Below are positions 26,508-34,279 of a stretch of 64,000 bases of DNA, one piece after another (the stretch's first letter is position 1; every line of letters begins with the position of its first letter). The stretch is taken from NCBI GenBank assembly GCA_964645765.1, contig CAZYBE010000006.1, forward strand, positions 50,878 to 114,877, read 5' to 3'. The position numbers were made by a program, and so were the translations under genes. A model generated the notes under the pieces. The model did no database searches and was not told the origin of the DNA. It was given only the letters and a program-made list of their open reading frames with translations. The stretch comes from CAZGMN01 sp964645765 (GTDB lineage: Bacteria > Acidobacteriota > Aminicenantia > Aminicenantales > Aminicenantaceae).

Positions 26508-29500
26508 TTAGAAGGTGATCTTGGCTCCGAACCTGACCGAGATTGCGCCGTAGAAACCCGTTTTCATCAGCCACCTCGGATCCTGGACATAATTCCATTG
26601 TCCACCAGTTATATCCCAGTTTTTGGAAAGGATCGTATCTTCGTCAACACTCAGCGCGTACAGGTTTCGGACTTCGTAAAGTCTGTTTGCTGTTTTGACG
26701 TTGAAGACGTTGTCGACATTGACGTTGAAGTTGATCGTGTATTTATCCCCTACTCTCAAGTTGTATTCGGCATAAGCGTTCATGAACCACATGAAAGGCG
26801 TCCGCATCTTTTTCAGGGTGTCGCCTGATTCAGCTTCTCTGATATAGCCTCTGTTGAAGGGATACCAGTATGTCCCGAGAGGCGACCAGGTTTCGGTCAC
26901 CGGAGTACCGCTCATCGCCTGAACAAGAGTGCCGACCGTAAGGTGGAAGGGGAAGGTGTAGGCGCCGTAGAATTTGAACTGGTGGGGCCTATCGGTCATC
27001 AGAGGTCCGTCAATTAGTTCAAGATTCTTGGTATAAGCCATGGCCCAGTTGTCAAACATTCTCTCCACATAAGGGCTGACTCGGCCGTACTCATCAGCAG
27101 CTGCCAGACCGGAGCAGTTGCCGGTAAGACTGCTCAAGGTGTAAGAGAACCCTGCCAGCCAGTTGTTGCTCAGCCTCTTGTCAACGGAGAGGTTGACCGC
27201 CCAATACTCGCGTTTTGCCTTAGGTGTCTCTGGATAGGCGGGGTCCATCTTGCCTTCAGGTTCATGGAGAGAATAGCCAAAGCCAGGGTTACATTCGTAG
27301 TATTGCTCTCCGAGCAAGGGCACGATGACGCCCACGTCTTCAATCATATAGCGGAGGTGCTTCTGAACAAAACGAGCGGTAAAAGCAAGGTTTTCCATCA
27401 AGCTTTTCTCTACACCCAGACTAAATTCCCGCTGGCTAACGGGATGCAGGTCAGGGTCTGTGCTATCAAAAGAGGGATACCGCCAGTCAAAAACAATCGG
27501 GTAAGTAACCGTCCCTACTGGCGCGGGATAAGTTATTACTTTCCCCACTCCTGGGAAGTTGTTGCCTACTCCAATTGTCGCCCAATCTAAACTGTCCAGT
27601 GGGTAGTAGGCGCTCTTCCATTTCATCCCGGCATAGGAGTGGATAGCCATGTAGGTCTTGATGACGTCATAATAGAGGCCGTAGGTTCCAAAGATTTTTA
27701 AGCTGGCATCGCCAAACATGTCATAGACGAACCCGAATCTGGGGGCAAGTTTATCACCCCACTTGAATTCGATGGCTTTAAAACCTGAAGGAATAGAAGG
27801 ATCCTTAGAGTAGGGGGGGACATATTCTGATTCTGCTCGAACACCAAGGTTCACGGTCAGCTTGTTAGCAATCGTCCAGCTGTCCTGGATATAGACTGCC
27901 CATCGGTCGTTATAAACTTTCCAGGACTCGCCAAAAGAATCAGTGACTGGGCTTCCACGGACTTCGTAATAGCCGTATGTTCCCACCATGCCGTAATCAT
28001 ATCCACCGAGGACGAGCGGTCGGCCCCAGTTCATGAAAACTTCAGGGTATTGCTTATTGACGGCGCTCTCAGCGTCTCCTCCCTGCCGTACCCATTGGAC
28101 TCCGGCTCTCCAGGCGTGCTCTCCGTAAAAATTAAGATAATAGGTGAAATCGGCGCCGGCGTGGTTCTTGTACTGTATATATTTTTCTGTTTCATAGATC
28201 CTGGGACTGGTCTGCCAGCCCCTGATCCTATAGCGTGAGTCGGTTGTGGCAACGTAAGCTGAATTTGAGTATGCAAAATTCTGGCGGGTCGCAGTAGCTA
28301 CAACCTGCTGATTTGTGGTGTTGGAATAGAATCTGCCTCCGCGGAGGTTGACCATGAAGTTATTCCCGAAAGTGAAATCAGCAAAGCCCTGGGCAGTATA
28401 GTTGGGATAGTCGAAACCGTATTTTTCGTAAATATCAGTGGGACTACCTGTGCCGTCTCGAGCCGGAAGATTTCCCCTGTATTTGCTGAAATTGTTGACA
28501 TAAGAAGCGCCTACCCGCACGAAATTGAAAGGCTGCGCGGTTATCTTGGCCTGCCAGTTGTACTCCCAGTCATCCCGTTCGTTTCTTCCATATACTGGGG
28601 GGGTAGTTAAATATGTAACAGTTCTTGTGGTGGGTGTATACACGGGGAGCACTGTAGCGAAGAACCACACTCTGTCTTTGATTAAATACCCGCTCAGGTT
28701 AAAACCAGCTTCAATCCTGTCCCTTGTGTCCTTTCCATACATGTCCTGGTAATTGACATATTCAGCTTCAGTAATAATTAAGGGATTCAGCCGTAGAGTG
28801 TCTCTTTCTTTTCCTGTCAGTCTCGACCCCTCATAATAGCCGATGAGTTCGCCGGTAAATGCATTTCCTCCCTGTCTGGTGACAACAGTGATCACGCCTC
28901 CTATGGCGCCGCCAAATTCGGCCGGATAGCCGCTGGCCACGACCTTGACTTCATCGACGAATTCGAAGGCAGCGCTCTGACCGCGGACACCGGTCTGAAG
29001 CCTGGTAATGTCAGTTCCGTCCATGTAGAACATATTCTCAGCACCAGAAGCACCGTCAACGGACAGCCCGCCAAGCCAGGGCTCTGAGTTCACACCAGGA
29101 ACAGCACTCACCAGGGTGTCAAAATTTCTTCCCCTGGGTAGAATCATAAACATCTCCTTGGTCAGGGTCATGCCTTTGGTCGTGCTCTTGACGTCGATGA
29201 GCGGTGACTGGCCGACTACCGTCACTTCCTCTTCTATGGCACCCATCTGCATTTTAATGTCAATTCTAAGGGTTTCCTCGACGTGGACGATGATATTTTC
29301 CCGGATGTAGGGCCTGAATCCCTGAAGATTGAAGGTGATTTTGTATTCGCCCGGCGTAAGGTTAAACAGGCGGTAAAGGCCGCTTGCATCTGTAACCGTC
29401 GCCGCCTTACCAATCAACTTCGGGCTTGTGGCCTCTATGGAAACACCGGGAAGAGGAGTGCCTTCTTCATCGGTGACAGTTCCGTAAATTTTTCCGGTCG

Positions 29501-29570
29501 GAATCTGGGCGGAGAGAAAGACGCAGACGAAGAACAGGCCAAGCAAGGATAGGATGATTCTTTTAAACAT
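26508..29570 (-). CDS. Oar-like TonB-dependent receptor with N-terminal carboxypeptidase-regulatory domain
   Basis: An outer-membrane receptor of 1020 residues. A signal peptide (KRIILSLLGLFFVCVFLSAQIP) is followed by a carboxypeptidase-regulatory-like domain (GKIYGTVTDEEGTPLPGVSIE, about 25-110), a plug domain (about 120-230, with GGLSVDGASGAENMFYMDG and the FGGAIGGVITVVTRQGG motif) and a large 22-strand-type barrel ending in the aromatic residue F. The Oar/SusC-like layout suggests uptake of a large nutrient or a signalling role; the ligand is unknown. The ATG at 29570 has AGGAGG eight bases upstream; a longer frame from 29642 hides the signal peptide. A sigma-54 type promoter and a strong terminator frame it as a single-gene unit. 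Confidence 0.93.
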   Translation of the reverse strand: MFKRIILSLLGLFFVCVFLSAQIPTGKIYGTVTDEEGTPLPGVSIEATSPKLIGKAATVTDASGLYRLFNLTPGEYKITFNLQGFRPYIRENIIVHVEETLRIDIKMQMGAIEEEVTVVGQSPLIDVKSTTKGMTLTKEMFMILPRGRNFDTLVSAVPGVNSEPWLGGLSVDGASGAENMFYMDGTDITRLQTGVRGQSAAFEFVDEVKVVASGYPAEFGGAIGGVITVVTRQGGNAFTGELIGYYEGSRLTGKERDTLRLNPLIITEAEYVNYQDMYGKDTRDRIEAGFNLSGYLIKDRVWFFATVLPVYTPTTRTVTYLTTPPVYGRNERDDWEYNWQAKITAQPFNFVRVGASYVNNFSKYRGNLPARDGTGSPTDIYEKYGFDYPNYTAQGFADFTFGNNFMVNLRGGRFYSNTTNQQVVATATRQNFAYSNSAYVATTDSRYRIRGWQTSPRIYETEKYIQYKNHAGADFTYYLNFYGEHAWRAGVQWVRQGGDAESAVNKQYPEVFMNWGRPLVLGGYDYGMVGTYGYYEVRGSPVTDSFGESWKVYNDRWAVYIQDSWTIANKLTVNLGVRAESEYVPPYSKDPSIPSGFKAIEFKWGDKLAPRFGFVYDMFGDASLKIFGTYGLYYDVIKTYMAIHSYAGMKWKSAYYPLDSLDWATIGVGNNFPGVGKVITYPAPVGTVTYPIVFDWRYPSFDSTDPDLHPVSQREFSLGVEKSLMENLAFTARFVQKHLRYMIEDVGVIVPLLGEQYYECNPGFGYSLHEPEGKMDPAYPETPKAKREYWAVNLSVDKRLSNNWLAGFSYTLSSLTGNCSGLAAADEYGRVSPYVERMFDNWAMAYTKNLELIDGPLMTDRPHQFKFYGAYTFPFHLTVGTLVQAMSGTPVTETWSPLGTYWYPFNRGYIREAESGDTLKKMRTPFMWFMNAYAEYNLRVGDKYTINFNVNVDNVFNVKTANRLYEVRNLYALSVDEDTILSKNWDITGGQWNYVQDPRWLMKTGFYGAISVRFGAKITF

Positions 29571-29634
29571 CCAGTTTTCCTCCTTTTTTTCTTTCACGCT
29601 TTTAAAGCGATTTCCCGATTGATAGTCATCTCTA

Positions 29635-29700
29635 TCAGACACTCTTTTTTGAGCGCTGATTGAGATAACTCCACCCTATGGAGCAATAGAATTGCTCCAT
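29635..29700 (-). CDS. Possible 21-residue leader peptide upstream of the receptor
   Basis: Within the long receptor leader, AAGGAG precedes an ATG by eight bases and opens a 21-codon frame (MEQFYCSIGW, then SYLNQRSKKSV) that ends 65 bases before the receptor start codon. Its first codons coincide with the hairpin at 29677-29701. It may be a regulatory leader peptide or chance. Low confidence. Confidence 0.25.
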   Translation of the reverse strand: MEQFYCSIGWSYLNQRSKKSV

Positions 29701-29701
29701 A
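29677..29701. promoter_or_regulatory. Perfect hairpin/palindrome in the receptor 5' leader
   Basis: TATGGAGCAAT and ATTGCTCCATA form a perfect 11-base inverted repeat around AGA. It lies 107 bases before the receptor start and downstream of the -24/-12 promoter, so it would be in the transcript. It could be an RNA hairpin or an operator. Confidence 0.55.
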
Positions 29702-29792
29702 ACCTATGCTCCTTCTTACTGCTGGCTTAGAATTATCACCTCCTATACAGAAAAATTTATTTTTATCCATATTAATACTTCTTTTTATCTCA

Positions 29793-29808
29793 TGCAAAAA
29801 TTGTGCCA
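29793..29808 (-). promoter_or_regulatory. rpoN-dependent site: Putative sigma-54 (-24/-12) promoter of the TonB-dependent receptor
   Basis: On the minus strand the 16 bases read TGGCACAATTTTTGCA, matching the sigma-54 consensus TGGCAC-N5-TTGCA exactly, with GG and GC ten bases apart. Transcription would begin near 29782, leaving a leader of about 210 bases before the receptor ATG. The dyad at 29878-29896, about 70 bases further upstream, is placed as an enhancer site would be. Confidence 0.7.
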
Positions 29809-29877
29809 ATAAATTTTAAATTTATTTTTATTATTTTCAGTAAGTTAAGTTTTCGACCGGGTATTGATTATCCAATT

Positions 29878-29896
29878 TTTTGAATTCGATTCAAAA
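29878..29896. promoter_or_regulatory. Palindrome upstream of the -24/-12 promoter, possible enhancer site
   Basis: TTTTGAAT-TCG-ATTCAAAA is a perfect 8+3+8 dyad about 70 bases upstream of the -24 element. Sigma-54 activators bind dyads in this position range. No enhancer-binding protein gene is in this window. The rest of 29571-30033 holds no convincing gene. Confidence 0.4.
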
Positions 29897-30033
29897 GAAT
29901 GGATTGTCTTTGACTCTTTCGTCATTTTCCTTGTCTCCTCTTTTTTTATTTTTTGTCAATAGAGCGGTGGTAGATCAGACCATATTAAATTTAAATGATT
30001 CTCTTCCAAATTAAAATAATGGACAGGATGCTA

Positions 30034-30555
30034 TTACTTTAGCCTTTTGAGAAGCGCCTGCCAGCGAAGGATGTGGCCGAATTCATCAGCCTGATTCTTC
30101 TCGATTATCTTACGGGTTTCGTCATCCCACTCAATCTCTTTCAAAAGATTTTGGTAATGGCGGACAGCCTTCTCCTCAGTCCAGATGCCTGTCTTGAGCA
30201 CAGCCTTTCGGCCCATAAATCTTGAAAAGAAGCCCAGGCCAAATCCAACAAGCCAGTAAAGAAACCTATGAATGCTCGGATGAAAACCGTATTCATAAAG
30301 CTTGACCTGAAAATCCTGGAGATGCATCATCTCGTTGCCCATAGCTATGATGAGCTGCAGGTCGTGCTCAGTCGCTTTTTTAGAAATCTGGAACTTGTAG
30401 ATATTGACTGCCATTGTCTCCAGAGTGTGAAAGGTCTGCAAGCCCTTCTTAATGTTTTTTAGCTTTTTCTCGGACATTCCCTGCCCTCTGAATTTAAAGT
30501 CTTCGACAACCATTCTCGGCCGCACGATAGAAATATCAAAATCCTTCTTTGCCAT
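30034..30555 (-). CDS. Coq7-like ferritin-superfamily di-iron protein
   Basis: A 173-residue helical protein with the four-helix di-iron pattern E, ExxH, E, ExxH: Glu in TFHTLETMAVNIYK, NEMMHLQDFQ, WTEEKAVRHYQ and ADEFGHILRW. A hydrophobic glycine-rich segment (FLYWLVGFGLGFFSRFMG, about 95-112) sits between the second and third ligands, as in the demethoxyubiquinone hydroxylase (Coq7) family, which binds the membrane face. In an organism that seems anaerobic a quinone hydroxylase is unexpected; peroxide or oxygen defence like rubrerythrin is an alternative. GGGAGG precedes the ATG at 30555. Confidence 0.75.
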   Translation of the reverse strand: MAKKDFDISIVRPRMVVEDFKFRGQGMSEKKLKNIKKGLQTFHTLETMAVNIYKFQISKKATEHDLQLIIAMGNEMMHLQDFQVKLYEYGFHPSIHRFLYWLVGFGLGFFSRFMGRKAVLKTGIWTEEKAVRHYQNLLKEIEWDDETRKIIEKNQADEFGHILRWQALLKRLK

Positions 30556-30576
30556 GACGAGCCTCCCTCATGGGCT

Positions 30577-30801
30577 TTAAAAGATATGGCCAAAATTGAA
30601 GTAGATCCCTTCTCCTTCGCGGCTTAGGCCCATATCAAACCTAACAACAAAGTTTCGCAGATAATACCTCAATCCCCAGCCGACATCAACAGCAATCTTA
30701 TCCAGCCTCGCTCGTGACAGGGAGGGCCAGACTCGGCCTGCGTCCAGGAAAACATTTCCCCCCAATTTCTTCCAGAGAGGAAAGCGGACTGTTCTCTTTT
30801 T
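30577..30801 (-). pseudogene. Truncated Omp85/BamA C-terminal fragment
   Basis: Reading back from the stop at 30577, 74 codons are open to a TGA at 30802-30804. They encode VRFPLWKKLGGNVFLDAGRV, GWGLRYYLRNFVVRFDMGLS and the terminal GIYFNFGHIF, which is the last three or four strands of an Omp85-family barrel (BamA/TamA type) with the terminal aromatic insertion signal. The hundreds of residues that should precede (POTRA domains, most of the barrel) are absent; the sequence upstream is a GGACTGT-type repeat and a palindrome. It has no signal peptide, so it is a remnant. Confidence 0.75.
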
Positions 30802-30802
30802 T
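30783..30802. repeat. GGACTGT-type short palindromic repeat at the Omp85 breakpoint
   Basis: AGCGGACTGTTCTCTTTTTT matches the unit AAGCGGACTGTCCCCTTTT at 32898-32916 and the palindrome at 48716-48737. It lies exactly where the Omp85 reading frame is broken, suggesting the repeat arrived with the truncation. Confidence 0.45.
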
Positions 30803-30839
30803 CATTACAACTCACGAACCTGCTCATTGACAATAGCGA

Positions 30840-30880
30840 AGGCTTAGTGCTTAGAAAACCGTTTTCAAAGCACTAAGCCT
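30840..30880. repeat. 41-bp near-perfect palindrome of the dispersed family
   Basis: AGGCTTAGTGCTT pairs with AAGCACTAAGCCT (13 bases) and the loop itself folds as GAAAAC-C-GTTTTC. The right arm contains the final codons and TAG stop of the radical SAM gene at 30873. Core shared with 759-976 and 60013-60071. Confidence 0.85.
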
Positions 30881-32240
30881 GAGCTTTGGTGTAGACCTTT
30901 TTTTGGGCATGGTCTCGCTGGAAGATGGATAATTTAAGAAGGATGAAAGACAGCAAGAAAGGCTGAAATGCTTTCCTCAGAAGGCCGCCTTCAGCCGACA
31001 TGGCGGTGATGAATCTCCACCACCTTTTCAGGATGTTTTTCCAGGAATAGAAATGCTTATTTACCCTGCGAAATGCTTCGAAAACTTCTTCAGAAGAAAC
31101 TCTTTTGGGCTTAAAGACAAGATGGTCGCCTTCATAGTGGGAGAGGTTTCTATCAAAAATCCGTCCCTCTTCATCCACCTTTTTATGGAATGGTGTTCCT
31201 GGAATTGGAATAGAAATGGAGGTCAGGATTGAGCTCGGGTCGATCTCGTCAATTTTCTCCGGCAGGCTCTGATAATAGGCCTGAGTGTCCTCATCAAGAG
31301 CAAGCATCAAGCCGGTAAAGGTCAGAATTCCACGCTTCTTGAGCTTCAGGAAAAGCTCCTTGTATTCTTTGACTTTGTTTTGCAGTTTGTGGACAGACGA
31401 AAGGCTTGGCTCGTTCAGGGATTCGAGTCCGATAAAAGCCATTCCGCAATGCGCCTTGACCAGCGAATCGACAAACTCATCATCATGCAAACAGTCAAAG
31501 CTGAACTGTGTTCCCAATCCCCAGAGCTTCAATTTTGCTATCTCTTTCAGCAGCTCCTTGGCATATCCCATGTCTCCGCCAAGGTTGTTGTCGAGGAGCA
31601 TGGCCATTTTGCGTTTATGGAAAGGAATGCCCTGTGTTGCTGTCAAGTCTCTGATGACATCTTTTATCGGCCGGCAGCGATAGGGTGCCGGCTTTATGGT
31701 CAGCTGGCAGAAGCTGCACCTGTATTTGCATCCCCGAGTCGCTTCGGTCACGACAGGCACAGAAAAGTCTGACTCGATAAGGTCGTACCGAGGAGGAGGG
31801 ATATTCTCCAATGAAGGAGCAAAGGGCGCCTCATAAACCTTCTTCAGCCTTCCTTTGACCATGTCCTCCACGACCTGAGCCCAGACTGGCTCTGCCTCGC
31901 CGACAACCACTGCATCCATATGAGGAATAACCTCTTGAGGGAAGGTGGAAGCGTATCTCCCGCCAGCAACGACTATTTTCCCCAGCTTCCTGAATTTCCT
32001 GGCGACTTCATAGGCATGGGGCGCACAGAAATCCATGAAGCTGAGGCCGATAAAATCGGCATCGGTGTTGTAGTCGATGGGCCGAATCATCTCATGGAGA
32101 AGCTCGACCTCGACGATGGGAGGCGTCAGGCCGGCAACCAGGGCTCCTGATAAAGGCGGAGCTGGTGAACGGGCAAAATAAGCCTGATCCTCTCCAAGAT
32201 TCTGGAACAAGACAATGATTTGAAGTTTTGGCTTACCCAT
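30873..32240 (-). CDS. B12-binding-domain radical SAM protein
   Basis: A 455-residue protein with an N-terminal cobalamin-binding-like Rossmann region (FIGLSFMDFCAPHAYEVARK, IVVAGGRYASTFPQEV, about 60-125) and a radical SAM core with the cluster motif CKYRCSFC near residue 172, then FSFDCLHDDEFVDSLVKAH and GLESLNEPSL. The class includes methyltransferases and cyclases acting on lipids or antibiotics (HpnP, BchE, TsrM relatives). The C-terminal 70 residues are basic and hydrophobic, hinting at membrane association. AAAGGAGG precedes the ATG and an assembly gap lies 14 bases upstream of it. The stop codon lies in a repeat. Substrate unknown. Confidence 0.88.
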   Translation of the reverse strand: MGKPKLQIIVLFQNLGEDQAYFARSPAPPLSGALVAGLTPPIVEVELLHEMIRPIDYNTDADFIGLSFMDFCAPHAYEVARKFRKLGKIVVAGGRYASTFPQEVIPHMDAVVVGEAEPVWAQVVEDMVKGRLKKVYEAPFAPSLENIPPPRYDLIESDFSVPVVTEATRGCKYRCSFCQLTIKPAPYRCRPIKDVIRDLTATQGIPFHKRKMAMLLDNNLGGDMGYAKELLKEIAKLKLWGLGTQFSFDCLHDDEFVDSLVKAHCGMAFIGLESLNEPSLSSVHKLQNKVKEYKELFLKLKKRGILTFTGLMLALDEDTQAYYQSLPEKIDEIDPSSILTSISIPIPGTPFHKKVDEEGRIFDRNLSHYEGDHLVFKPKRVSSEEVFEAFRRVNKHFYSWKNILKRWWRFITAMSAEGGLLRKAFQPFLLSFILLKLSIFQRDHAQKKVYTKAQA

Positions 32241-32254
32241 GGATATCCTCCTTT

Positions 32255-32354
32255 NNNNNNNNNNNNNNNNNNNNNNNNNNNNNNNNNNNNNNNNNNNNNN
32301 NNNNNNNNNNNNNNNNNNNNNNNNNNNNNNNNNNNNNNNNNNNNNNNNNNNNNN
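32255..32354. other. Assembly gap of 100 N
   Basis: Exactly 100 unknown bases, the usual placeholder for a scaffold join of unknown length. It removes the 3' end of the short-chain dehydrogenase gene and probably part of the space before the radical SAM gene. Confidence 0.99.
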
Positions 32355-32757
32355 CTTTCTTCATGAAGGGAAGAGCTTCCAGGATACAGTTAACGGCTCC
32401 AAAGAAATTCACCTCCATGACCGAACGGAAATCCTCAAGGCTGGTTTTATCACTCGGCCCATAGACGCCAACCCCGGCATTGTTAATCAAAATATCGATG
32501 CCTCCCAAACGGTCTGCGCTTGTTTTTATCAGCCTTGCCACATCTTCCCTGCGAGTGACATCACAAGAGACGGCAAGGGGAATTGGTGCATCAGCAAAAG
32601 TATTTTGGATTTCATCAGCCACTTTTCTCAAGGAATAAAGCCGGGGGGAGGCAAGAATTAGATTCCCACCTTTGCGGGCAACCTCAAAGGCAATGGCTCT
32701 GCCAATCCCAGAGGATGCCCCGGTCAAAACCACCCTTGCGTTCTTAATTCTTGCCAT
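32355..32757 (-). CDS. Short-chain dehydrogenase, N-terminal part (cut by gap)
   Basis: The 134 readable residues form the NAD(P)-binding half of an SDR: VVLTGASSGIGRAIAFEVAR (TGxxxGxG at residue 13), SCDVTRREDV and IDILINNAGVGVYGP (NNAG). The active-site Ser and YxxxK would lie in the unsequenced gap. It starts 44 bases downstream of a four-repeat array (32801-32844) that also precedes the ThiL-like gene, so both may answer to one regulator. It is likely co-transcribed with the radical SAM gene beyond the gap. Confidence 0.85.
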
Positions 32758-32800
32758 CCCATTAACCTCTTTCGATGAAAAAATAGCTCTTCTTCAGCCA

Positions 32801-32844
32801 AAAGTTGTCAAAGAGATGTTAAAAGTTTGTTAAAAGTTTGTTAA
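32801..32844 (-). promoter_or_regulatory. Array of four 11-bp direct repeats (PhoP-box-like), upstream of SDR gene
   Basis: Read on the minus strand the units are TTAACAAACTT, TTAACAAACTT, TTAACATCTCT and TTGACAACTTT, in exact 11-base register. The TTAACA-N5 spacing equals the direct-repeat boxes bound by OmpR/PhoB-type regulators (for example Bacillus PhoP). The last unit also supplies a TTGACA -35-like word. A second array of the same size, order and last unit lies at 35393-35436. Confidence 0.65.
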
Positions 32845-32852
32845 AAAAAATT

Positions 32853-32918
32853 AAAAGGAGACAGTCCCCTTTTTACGAAAATTTTTGTTAGGTAAAAAAG
32901 CGGACTGTCCCCTTTTAC
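32853..32918. repeat. Two inverted GGACAGTCC-type repeats
   Basis: AAAAGGAGACAGTCCCCTTTTTA (32853-32875, shown here only as a 23-base unit summary) is mirrored by a unit at 32892-32918 with core GCGGACTGTCCCC. Each is itself palindromic around GGACWGTCC and bordered by A and T runs. The same core recurs at 30783 and 48716. Confidence 0.6.
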
Positions 32919-32931
32919 AGGGAGGATAAAT

Positions 32932-33408
32932 CTATTTCTGCTTCCAGATATTATTCTTCCAAAGGGCAGATATGAGAAGAATGCCTGAGCCGAGGCAGAG
33001 CAGGTTGATAAAAATGTTGATTGTGGCTTCCCTGGCCCCGAGGCGATAGATTCCCTGTTGAGCATTGAAAGAAGCATCCAGAAGCCCGAGAAAGATAAGG
33101 CAAGCGCCTGCACAGAGAGAAAAGAGATGGCCATAAAATTTTTTTCTCAACAGACCGATCCCGCCGATGAAGAGGGTGAAAAAAAGAAACGCATCGGCAA
33201 GAGGAAAAGCCGATTCGAAAGCCTGATAAATCTCCCTCGACTTTTGATCTTCAATTCTGACTATGACAGTAGAAAAGAATAGTACCCAGAATATCAAGAT
33301 TCCAGCAGCCAAAATGAGTTCCCATAGGGCAATGAGCTTGAACTTTGTTGCTCGTTTGACCTTGACCACCTTTCTCTCTGACTGCAAATCAGACAAGCCT
33401 TCGTTCAT
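32932..33408 (-). CDS. Four-helix membrane protein of unknown function
   Basis: A 158-residue protein with four predicted membrane helices: LIALWELILAAGILIFWVLF, FPLADAFLFFTLFIGGIGLL, LFSLCAGACLIFLGLLDASF and INIFINLLCLGSGILLISAL. No motif is recognised. Its start region overlaps the end of the SDR gene at 33389 by about 20 bases, so it is translated with that gene. I prefer the ATG at 33408, eight bases after AGGAG, over the one at 33414. Confidence 0.7.
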   Translation of the reverse strand: MNEGLSDLQSERKVVKVKRATKFKLIALWELILAAGILIFWVLFFSTVIVRIEDQKSREIYQAFESAFPLADAFLFFTLFIGGIGLLRKKFYGHLFSLCAGACLIFLGLLDASFNAQQGIYRLGAREATINIFINLLCLGSGILLISALWKNNIWKQK

Positions 33409-34240
33409 GATCATCTCTCCTTTTTTCCTTTTCAGCTCGTCTTCTCTTCATCGTGCTTCTGCCCAGCTTCTCCAGAAATGGCAAAAGTAAGAAGAAGAGC
33501 CTGGGAAAAGCCATCCCTATCCGGCAGAAAAATCCCATTCCTGCCGGGACTACTATTTCAGGAGCCTTCTTTTCGACTGCTTTAAGGATTGCTTTAGCCA
33601 CCCTTTCAGGTTTTAAAGGCTTGCCGATAAAAGAAAGGACAGCTTCATCATGCAAGAGCTCATAGTCAAGCTGGGGAGTATTGACAGAATCTGGACAAAC
33701 CACAGTCACACTGATCGGAGAATTATAGAACTCGGCCCGCAGGGAAAGAGAATATCCTCTGATAGCATACTTTGTGGAACAATAGATAGCTTCGCCTGGC
33801 ATTGGAACAATGCCTCCCAAGGAGGCGATGTTGACAATTTTGCCGAAATTTTGTTCTTTCATTACGGCTAAAACAGCCCGGCATCCATAGATTGTTCCCA
33901 GAAGGTTCACTGAAACCTGACGCTGAATCTCATCCAGTGTCGCCTTATCTGAGATTCTCGGCTGAACGACTCCTGCGATATTTAAAAGAACATCAATTTG
34001 TCCATATTCTTTCCTTATCCTTTGCACAAGCGATTGCCAGGACTCTGGGTTTGTGACATCATGTTCAATAAGCGTTACTTTCGCCTTAAAGCCATCCAAA
34101 TTTCTTCCGAGTTCTTCAAGCCTATTCCTTTCGATATCGGTCAGCACCAGATTGGCACCATTCTTAGCAAAAAGATAGGCCGTGGCTTGACCGATACCGC
34201 CTGCCGCACCGGTCATGATGACAACTTTTTCTTTCAGCAT
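33389..34240 (-). CDS. Short-chain dehydrogenase/reductase
   Basis: A complete 283-residue SDR: cofactor motif TGAAGGIG at residue 10, DVTN near 65, NIAG near 90, the catalytic Ser in IVNIASLGGIV and YCSTK (Tyr/Lys pair) near 158. The C-terminal extension after the catalytic domain is basic and hydrophobic (IGMAFPRLFFLLLPFLEKLG, then KRRRAEKEKRR), resembling SDRs that act on lipid substrates at a membrane. AGGAGG lies six bases before the ATG. It is 39 bases downstream of the ThiL-like gene and overlaps the small membrane protein. Confidence 0.9.
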   Translation of the reverse strand: MLKEKVVIMTGAAGGIGQATAYLFAKNGANLVLTDIERNRLEELGRNLDGFKAKVTLIEHDVTNPESWQSLVQRIRKEYGQIDVLLNIAGVVQPRISDKATLDEIQRQVSVNLLGTIYGCRAVLAVMKEQNFGKIVNIASLGGIVPMPGEAIYCSTKYAIRGYSLSLRAEFYNSPISVTVVCPDSVNTPQLDYELLHDEAVLSFIGKPLKPERVAKAILKAVEKKAPEIVVPAGMGFFCRIGMAFPRLFFLLLPFLEKLGRSTMKRRRAEKEKRRDDHERRLV

Positions 34241-34279
34241 TCCCTTCCTCCTGGCTATGAAAGAGATGGAGATAACATC

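Noticed and set aside
29594..29809. 71-codon frame upstream of the receptor
   Set aside because: It spans the -24/-12 promoter, the hairpin and the leader, has no ribosome site and no recognisable sequence.
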